From Charina bottae (taxonomy: Eukaryota; Chordata; Lepidosauria; Squamata; Charinaidae), in the NCBI GenBank assembly GCA_023362775.1, contig JALMGJ010000004.1, positions 56,752,798 through 56,816,797 on the forward strand: a stretch of DNA of 64,000 nt, given 5' to 3'. This document shows positions 56,798 to 64,000 of this stretch, in pieces; the stretch's first letter is position 1, and every line of letters starts with the position of its first letter. The notes under the pieces were generated by a model that saw only the letters and a program-made list of their open reading frames with translations, was not told the DNA's origin and did no database searches. The position numbers and the translations under genes were made by a program.

Positions 56798-58915
56798 GGG
56801 GCATGGTGCTATGTTTGGAAATACCATTAGCCACCAATTCCCAAAATTTCCTCTCATTTTTTTGAATTAAGCTGAGGCCAAGTTCCCTCCATTGATCCCT
56901 ATAATAAGATAACTTCTTAGTCTTTAATAATTCCTTATATTGGGATTGAAATTAGATCAATAACTGCATCAAGGAATCTGTCCTTTCCTCTCTAACTCTC
57001 CTCTGTAGTTTTCTCAAAGCTTGTCTTTTATTTCTACAATCTTGGTTGTACCATCCCTTCTTTATATTATTCTTTCTAGGATAACAGGTAGTAGTAAGTT
57101 GGGAGCTTAGTGCACTATTAATTGAACTAAAATATGATGTACATTGGAGTTGGATTGCAGTGCGAGATGCCTTTGATTCAGCATCTGTGGGGTATTTAAA
57201 AAAGCAGTGATTTTCTCACTGAGATTAGGGCTCCATCTGAGGCGATGTTTAGCCTGTGTGATGCCATCAAAATTATAGTGCCTCACAGGGGGTGGGGCCT
57301 TATAAGCCAAAAGGGTCAAAACCAAGGGTAGATGGTTGCTCTCTGTTCTGTTGTGGACATCAAAGGAGCTAACCTGGGGAAGAAGTGCAGGAGAAACCAA
57401 GTTGTAATCAATGACACTGGCTCCAAATGAGCTTAGAAAAGTATAATGCCCATTAGAATTGTCAAAATTGGAGCCATGGAGAGTGTACAGCCTATATTTA
57501 AAGGCCAGATTCAATAAGGAAACCCCTTTTTTGTTTAATAATTTGTCCATGGAGGACCAGGGCAAATAACATTCATCCTCTGGACTAAATTGTGTCTTCC
57601 TAACATAACTGCTTATATCTTTGCTGATTCTGGCGTTGAAATCACCAGCCAGAAGGATATTCGCATTTGGTAATGTTTGTTCAGCTTTCTCCAAAAGGAT
57701 TTGTAGGGAGGACTAAACCTTGAGCCACAGATCTGGGTTCCGTCCTGTTGGAAGATAGACGTTAATACATAGCTTTCCAAGCTGTGTGTCGGGACACGTT
57801 AGTGTGTCAGCTGCAGTGTCTGGGTGTCTCGCGGCTGCTCTGCCTCCAAGCCCTGCCAGGATTCCACGCAGGTCCTAGTGCCTGCCTTGTGCCTGGCTGC
57901 CTCCAAACCTGCTGTGATTCCATGCAGGTCCTAGTGCCTGCCTTGTGCCCTGCTGTAAGAGTGTGTCGCGAAATGATGCCTTGCAATAAGAGTGTGTCGC
58001 GAAATGATGCATGTCTAAAAAGTGTGTCACCAACATGAAACGTTTGGAAAGCTCTGCGTTAATACAAAGAATTAACCCAAAGTATGTGCTATCTATCTGG
58101 ACTGCCTGGATATAATCACAGTCTGACCAATCCCTTTGTTGTATATTTCCTTTCGTATCAGCTGATATCAATATTGATAACCCACCACTTGCTCTTCCAT
58201 ACAAACCCAATTTAGTGGCAGGGATGTTATATGAGCAAAATCCTGGCAAGAAAGAAGAAATATCTAGTACCCTGTCTCCTGTAATAAAATGATGTTAAAT
58301 TCTGACAGGTACTGTTCAAAACAAGTGTCCACCAATTTATTGTGCCACCCAGCAATATTCCAAGAAATGGCTTTTATGTGACCTGGAGCCTTAGAAGCAA
58401 GTCAGTTGGTGGCATTCGAAGTGTTATGTTCTTGTCTTGGTGCAAGAAGACATACTGAAGAATCAGTGGGCAGCAACTTTAGGCTATCAATTAGTTTGCA
58501 GTCTTTGGGCGTGGCTGGATTTGCAAGCTGAAGATCTTGATTAGAATGTACTCTTGATACAACAACTTCCTTTTGTCCTGTTTTCTGATCAAGGCCCTCA
58601 GATAGTACAAGCAAGTTGTCATTATCTGAAACAGAACAAGATGGAGTCAATTTGGGTTGTTTTGGAATAGAAGGACATGTGGGCTTGCTGGGATGTAGGT
58701 TATTTTCCTTCTTTAACGAAGTTGTTTGATTGCAAGGTTCAGAGAGTTTGTAAAAATTTTCTGCGGAGTTGCTATCAGATGAGAGGTCCAAAGATATCAA
58801 GTCAATTAGAGGTTTAGCTGCTGCTTGGGTTAGCAGCAGTGTTTGTTTTCATTCATCCAGTTGTCTAAGTATTTCTTCACAGTTTGGTAAGGCTTCAAAA
58901 GAGTTAATTAGTCCT
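56798..58915 (-). mobile_element. 5' half of the minus-strand LINE: ORF1-like region and AP endonuclease
   Basis: Upstream frame (58918-58402): INSFEALPNCEEILRQLDE, a TGA, then DLSSDSNSAENFYKLSEP and a Lys/Ser/Pro-rich linker. The endonuclease begins at about 58385 (IKAISWNIAGWHNKLVD, IILLQETG) and continues SGGLSILISADTKG (58170). After the hAT insertion it goes on with ANILLAGDFNARISKD (57660), SSFGASVIDYNLVSP and TESNHLPLVLTL (57340; SDH replaced by SNH). Continuous with 49441-51598 once the inserted elements are removed. Confidence 0.75.
57768..58056. mobile_element. Non-autonomous hAT transposon (MITE), copy 5, inside the LINE
   Basis: Ends CATAGCTTTCCAAGCT and CGTTTGGAAAGCTCTG, flanked by perfect 8-bp duplication CGTTAATA (57760-57767 and 58057-58064). 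The interior matches copies 1 and 4. Confidence 0.93.
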
Positions 58916-59115
58916 GTCTATGAAGGTTCTCAGTCATCCAGGTGGAATTGTCTGTAGCTTGAATCATGTCAACTGGATTTCTATTTTCTCAGTGGAAACG
59001 TTTCGCTCCTTATCCAAGGAGCTTCTTCAGTCTGAGCAAAGTTAGTAAGGGAATCCTAAATATGTTTCTAGGTAGCTGTGTGACCTTACACCTGGGGCTA
59101 GGTCATGGTTATATT
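58916..59115 (-). repeat. Penelope-like terminal repeat fragment, minus
   Basis: Minus strand CTGAAGAAGCTCCTTGG...AAGGAGCGAAACGTTTCC (58998-59030 is the core), then CAGTTGACATGATTCAAGCT, ACAATTCCACCTGGATGACT and GAGAACCTTCATAGACAGG. This wording is common to Penelope/Poseidon-type ends in vertebrates. No ORF is attached. Confidence 0.65.
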
Positions 59116-59215
59116 GAGATGTTATTTTAAGTCCTTTTATCATCTAAAGGAGGATCGTTAAGATCACCATGCTGCTGTTGAGCTTGTGAAATGGTCTTAA
59201 TCTTCCTAGGCACAG

Positions 59216-59310
59216 AAGACAAAGCAGGGAGGAAGATGGGGGAATAGAAGAGAATAGAGGTGGGGGCCTCAGGCATAATCTTTCCCCCATCTTCCTCCCT
59301 GCTTTGTCTT
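59216..59310. repeat. 29-bp perfect hairpin
   Basis: Arms 59216-59244 and 59282-59310 are exact reverse complements (core GACAAAGCAGGGAGGAAGAT) separated by 37 nt. Confidence 0.88.
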
Positions 59311-60795
59311 TATTTTATGGAGTTAGATAGTGACTTACTGAACAGTTGGAATACCCTGTTTTAACAAAACATTTGGTTTGGGTTTTAAAAAATATTAAAT
59401 ATGTAGTATCTTTTGATCTTGATGCATTTAATTCAACAAAAACGTCATTTCTGTGTATTGGACACCTCAGAAGATTTAAGAGTAAATGTCAATATGATGG
59501 AAGTGTAAAATGGGGGAGAGATTGGCATGCATGTGTGGGGTCTGCTCTATTATCCTGTTTTGATTTAATATCCATATTACTATGATATTGGAAAGAGAAA
59601 TAAGGTTCAAAGATGTTTATGTAATGTTGAAATACTTACCAAAAAAGTGGAATTTAACAATTTAGGATTGGATTATCATGCATGCTCTGTTACTACAAAT
59701 ATTGTTTTATGTTGATGCAAGGACTCTCACATCTGATTTTAAATATTGGACTGATGAAGTGTGTTCACTCTTCACTGCTGAGCTTGTTCAATTTTTCTTT
59801 TTTTCTTTTCTGGAAATTATAAGCAATAAACATTGTTTTAAAACTATCAAATCACAGTATGTATTGTTTTACTGATGTGTTAATTTGAAAGATAATTCCA
59901 ATACAGAAATTGTTTTGAAGTACATACAGCTGTACAACAAAGCATTTTTAAAATGTGCTGTAATTCACCCACTGTAGCTTATTACCTGATTGGAAATTGG
60001 GCATGCAAGAAATAATGCCTGTGATAGTCCTTGATGGTCTTATAATACATGCTTACAGCTAAAATAGCATATTCTTCCATTCTTCTGGAGGCTTCCTGGT
60101 TGAAGACAGTACCTACAATTTAAAGGCAAAGTTGGCTTTGGGACAAAATGTGTGTTGCTGAATAAAGTAGCCAATATTACTCAGCAATCCAAGATATAAA
60201 TTAAGACTTCAAATATTTGGAAATATCCCTACTATCACTGGAAATTGGAGATGATGGGAAAATACAAGTATTTCCATGCCTTTTTATTACTGTTAATGTG
60301 CTACATCATATAATAAAACAATGCTAGAAGCTCCATTGCTTATCATACGTTAAGTCAAAACAAAAATATTTGATTAAAATTTGGATTGCATGTATTCTGG
60401 ATGTTTTAGAGGGGAAACTATAGACTGTTTACATAGCATAGCCATGGAGAAAAAGCATTTGTATATTTCTGGGTTTTTAAAATCTGACCCCAAATACCTC
60501 CTGTATGATTCTATATGTGACAATCTTTTCGTATAAAGAAAATAATTAGAAACCTTAATTCTGTAATATTGCTTGGCTCTTACTTCTCTTTTAAAATAAG
60601 TGCAGTGCTAAAAGTGGATGTATATTTAAAATGCTGACTGGTGACCTGAATGTCAAATGTCAAAGATAGGCATGTTTTGTGCTCCCTTTTCATCTCCTTG
60701 AAAGCAAGTGGGGAAAGTTGGTCCATACCAGGGCTTTCACCAGTGTAAATTCTGATGCCTGTATGTTCAACAGAGCTGTTGCATTGTGAGTTACA
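59311..60795. other. Intergenic DNA, nothing recognised
   Basis: AT-rich, no gene or repeat family identified. Confidence 0.45.
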
Positions 60796-60880
60796 TCATT
60801 TATTTATTTATTTGGTTTTTGGAGGCCACCTGGCTCCAAAAAGACTCTGGGCAGCTTACAATATTTAAAATACAGAGTTT
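60796..60880 (-). repeat. LINE/SINE tail fragment, minus
   Basis: (ATTT)n followed by GGTTTTTGGAGGCCACCTGG, CTCC and GACTCTGGGCAGCTTACA, the complement of a reptile interspersed-repeat 3' end. Confidence 0.45.
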
Positions 60881-63744
60881 ATAAAAATTCTTCCAGTACT
60901 CTTCAAACAAACCCAAGTGTTAAGGTATTCCTGAGCCTAAAAGACAAGATTTGGTCTGAAAGTTTGTTCCTGATTTAATTATGATATGTTGGTGTTGAGC
61001 TGAATTACAAATAGACTTACAAACTGTAGAAAGATAAACAAGGGAAAGGGTTAAGTTAATTTGTGGCAGAAGAGAGCAGAATCAAATGATGAGGTTACCC
61101 TTTATATTATCATCATTAGACAATCAGTGCGTGGGCCAGTGGAGTTACTGTATATGGAATTACTATTTCCTTGAAAATAAGCACAGGTTGAATTTTTGTT
61201 TATACTTGAAATGCATGACTTGAATGAATTCTACACAGTTTAGTTTGGTACTCTATGCATGCTACACACTTATCCAAATTTAAAACATCCATTCATGGGA
61301 AGGTAAAATCAGGATTTGGCTTCCAGATGACTGTTAGCAAATTATAGCTTCCTATAATCTCTGCTCAATCTGTTTTACCACAAGAAAAAAGAAAAGAAAA
61401 GTGGCAGAAGTGCAGTAAGCCATGTTTAGTTTATACTGTACTAATTCAGAGAAATGCATCCAAATATCCATGTCACCTAGAAAGTAGAGTGGACAAAGAC
61501 CAGGAAGACTGGCTGGATAAATTGATTTTGGTTAACCAGTAATATCTAATAGCAGTCCCACTGTTTAGTAAAAAGTCAAAGTTACATAGCCAAGCACCAA
61601 ATATCCTGCTTTGCCTTAATCACTTTGCCTTAATTATCTACTGCCATTTTTAAAAATATTCTAACCTTGGCACCATAAGCCAATTCTTGTATATGTGAAT
61701 GCAAAGTTTGACTAAAGCCACAATGAAATAAAGAGAATAAAGTCAATGGACCTCCCACTGTACTGGATTTACTTTACGTGGAGTATGAGCACACTGGAAC
61801 TTGACACATACTTAGTATAGATTTTTAAAAATATAAAAATGCAAGAGCAAAACAAAATTAAAAACACTTCCTATGTGACCCAGCATAAGAATGTATTCTC
61901 TACCAATAGTGTGTCATGGAAACAGAAAATCTGGTCTACCAGCTGGGCAAATCATATTAAGTTGATCAATTGCACCAAAAATCACTGAAATTTAAGTATC
62001 ATAGAGGCATATTTTCACATTTTATCCATCTGCCTCACATAAAATCACTGCTAAAATACTATCCTGAAATGCCAAGCCGCCTTCTCCCATCAAAGCAGAT
62101 TGCTCAAGAAGTACACTAGGATTCTGGAAGATCATGTTAAAATACACAACTATGAAATATGCATCCAATAATTCTTCATAGCATGAGATTAGTGCATCCA
62201 TCACTGCCTGAGTGCTAAGAAAGATTTAATCAAATATTTTCATCATGTGCAGATATTTTCCACAGAGACTGTAGAATATATGTCTATGCAGTTAAATTTG
62301 TTGTTATAAGCAATTTGACTTTGCTTAAAAAAAATACAGGTCAAGAAAAAACAGCCTTATGTTCCTGGGACAAAAGAGTATGGCTACCTTAAACAGCTAC
62401 TTGAAGGATTTAAATATCTCATGAAACTAGCCTATGATGGCTTTTTTTCTTGTGATCCTAATTCCATCAAATTCCATAGCTTTTCAATATTTCTCAAGGA
62501 GTTAACTGTTCCATGTATTCCATGCTCTGACTAAATCAACATTTGATTGCTTAAGCCTGAATTTAGATCTCCAGTTCTGAAGACCTGCCTTCCCCAAGTG
62601 TTAACTAAACTTTGACTGTCTTTGTAAAAAGCTTATCTCCTTCCGCTTCAGACATGCAAGTTCTAACAAGTCATAAGGCACTGTAAGCTAATAAATGAAC
62701 AAAAATATTACTGAAGCAGTCCTCTTCAACCCGGAATCCATCAATTCTCTTTGGCCTGCTGGTTGGGAGTTTGAGGAACTCTACTCTCAAGACAGCTGTT
62801 GTCTTAGTACCAATGCTGGGGAGACTTAACTGTTGGGATTGCTCCATATACAGTACATATACCAGCATGGACAGTTGCTTACAGCCTGATAAAACTGCAA
62901 CTATATGTCATGCATGCCAAACTTCTGTTGATCAAAATAGATTTGCATAATATTATATATTGTACAGGAAAGGCACATCTTATACCTCAGGTAAAGAGAA
63001 TTGCTGCTGCTGCTGCTATTCTTTTGCTATTATTATATTTATGTCCCACTTTTTTATGCAGAGAGCAGCTGAGGCAGCTGAGAAATCAAAAGTAAATGGT
63101 ACTACTACCTGTGCCCAGAGATATAAACAATAGTTACTCAGTGATTTTCAGTCATGACAACTGATTTATATTTTCCTAAAATACAAACCTCCTGTAACCA
63201 GCAATATGACTGTCTCTTCTTTCTGTTGGAATATTTTTAAAAAATTCCTTGTTCTTTAGAATAATTCTGTAGACCAATTTGAGATAAAAGATACCATTCT
63301 TGATTTAAAGTTGAATCTCCCAATTGAGTTCTATGATTTTTGAACAGAAGGCTCTCTACCCAAAAATAACCAGAGCATTGGACAGATGATAAAAGGATGT
63401 AGTTATATGTAACACTATCTGCAAGAAGTATAAAATTTAAGTCTGTCTTAAGTTGGACTCACTTCCTGGTAACTACATGGAAATACCCATGTTACTTTGT
63501 TTTTGGCAGCAATACTTTCTGTACCCAGTACCCAGATCTGACCCTGCTTAGCATTTTTAAGTTCTTCCAAGGTCAGGTAGAAGCAGCCACCTACTGAGAG
63601 AAAGATCTGCAGGGCAGGCCTGCCAATTTGTAAATTAAAGAGGCAAAATAGAGCCTGCCAGCCTTATAAAGTGACTTGACATCTGACAGTGCCAGATGTG
63701 TCCATGGTTTCAAGGGATAAAGAATAAGAGAGATTATGATGGCA
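60881..63744. other. Intergenic DNA, nothing recognised
   Basis: AT-rich; a (CTG)5 run near 63002-63018. I looked for exons of PCYT1B, the convergent neighbour of PDK3 in mammals, and found none. Confidence 0.4.
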
Positions 63745-63918
63745 CTATGTATGACTATCTCACCAAGTGACAGCACTTAACCAAACTTAGCTTGGAAGCT
63801 GAGCAAGGTTGGGCTTAGTATTTCAGTGAGAGCCCTCCAGGGAGTACAGGGCTCTAAACTAAACTGGGAACTCGAAGAAACATTCCAGAAGAAGGTGAGG
63901 ACAATCCACCTTTGTATT
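63745..63918 (+). repeat. 5S-rRNA-derived SINE
   Basis: CTTGGAAGCTGAGCAAGGTT, GGGCTTAGTATTTCAGTGAG and AGCCCTCCAGGGAGTACAGG follow 5S rRNA (CTCGGAAGCTAAGCAGGGTCGGGC, TTAGTACTTGGATGGGAGACC, CCTGGGAATACCGGG) with about 80% agreement by eye. A non-5S body follows, ending ACAATCCACCTTTGTATTG. Matches the idea of 5S-Sauria SINEs known in lizards. The internal promoter boxes are degraded. Confidence 0.7.
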
Positions 63919-63979
63919 GTTGGAAGGAAGGAAGGAAGGAAGGAAGGAAGGAAGGAAGGAAGGAAGGAAGGAAGGAAGG
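63919..63979 (+). repeat. (GGAA)n microsatellite
   Basis: About 14-15 GGAA units directly behind the 5S-derived SINE, so it may have grown from the SINE's tail. Confidence 0.97.
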
Positions 63980-64000
63980 GTAAATGGATGTGTCCACGCA

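Noticed and set aside
33459..64000. Search for the convergent neighbour PCYT1B seen next to PDK3 in mammals
   Set aside because: No exon of it was recognised on the minus strand; the neighbour may lie beyond the window.

Overview
The window is vertebrate nuclear DNA, most likely from a squamate reptile (lizard or snake). The evidence is one multi-exon vertebrate gene with GT-AG introns, plus a squamate-type repeat load: a BovB LINE, a tRNA-headed SINE with a BovB-like tail (Sauria-type), a 5S-rRNA-derived SINE, other tRNA-headed SINEs, Penelope-like elements, L1-like and L2/CR1-like LINE pieces, a Copia LTR retrotransposon and several hAT MITEs. I see nothing bacterial or viral, and I would not go below squamate.

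The only host gene I can support is PDK3 (pyruvate dehydrogenase kinase 3) on the + strand. Ten coding exons (9047-9188 to 33315-33458) encode about 371 contiguous residues, from the end of the first-exon peptide to the stop codon. All splice sites in the window are canonical and all phases match. Exon 1 (start codon and mitochondrial presequence) is not seen and presumably lies upstream, so 1-9046 is probably intron 1. The 3'UTR begins at 33459. No exon of a second gene was recognised in 33-64 kb.

Layout: 1-1060 LINE (L1-like) piece; 2560-6490 RTE-type LINE with stops in its endonuclease half and an intact RT half; 8460-8715 Penelope-type foldback with a 14-bp target duplication; 9047-33458 PDK3 exons, with introns holding hAT MITEs, SINEs, a 5'-truncated BovB (20106-22858) and LINE fragments; 35.2-45.7 kb intergenic SINEs, a Penelope-like element with long inverted arms (37020-38990), L1-like debris (39890-41212), a block with a 33-bp tandem repeat (42330-43310) and an L1-like block containing a 96-bp palindrome; 49.4-59.0 kb a nested stack in which a minus-strand non-LTR LINE is interrupted by a BovB tail, a 5-kb Copia element and a hAT MITE; 59-64 kb mostly non-repetitive, ending in a 5S-derived SINE and a GGAA microsatellite.

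The most interesting signals are not protein genes. (1) Three unrelated Penelope-type repeats carry the same structured motif, CTGAAGAN / 6-7-bp stem / GAAACGT, whose stem changes in a compensatory way and whose flanks resemble a hammerhead ribozyme core. (2) Five hAT MITEs each have a perfect 8-bp target duplication, and all five have TA in the centre, the signature of the Buster branch of hAT. (3) The Copia element has LTRs about 99% alike but a heavily broken coding interior.
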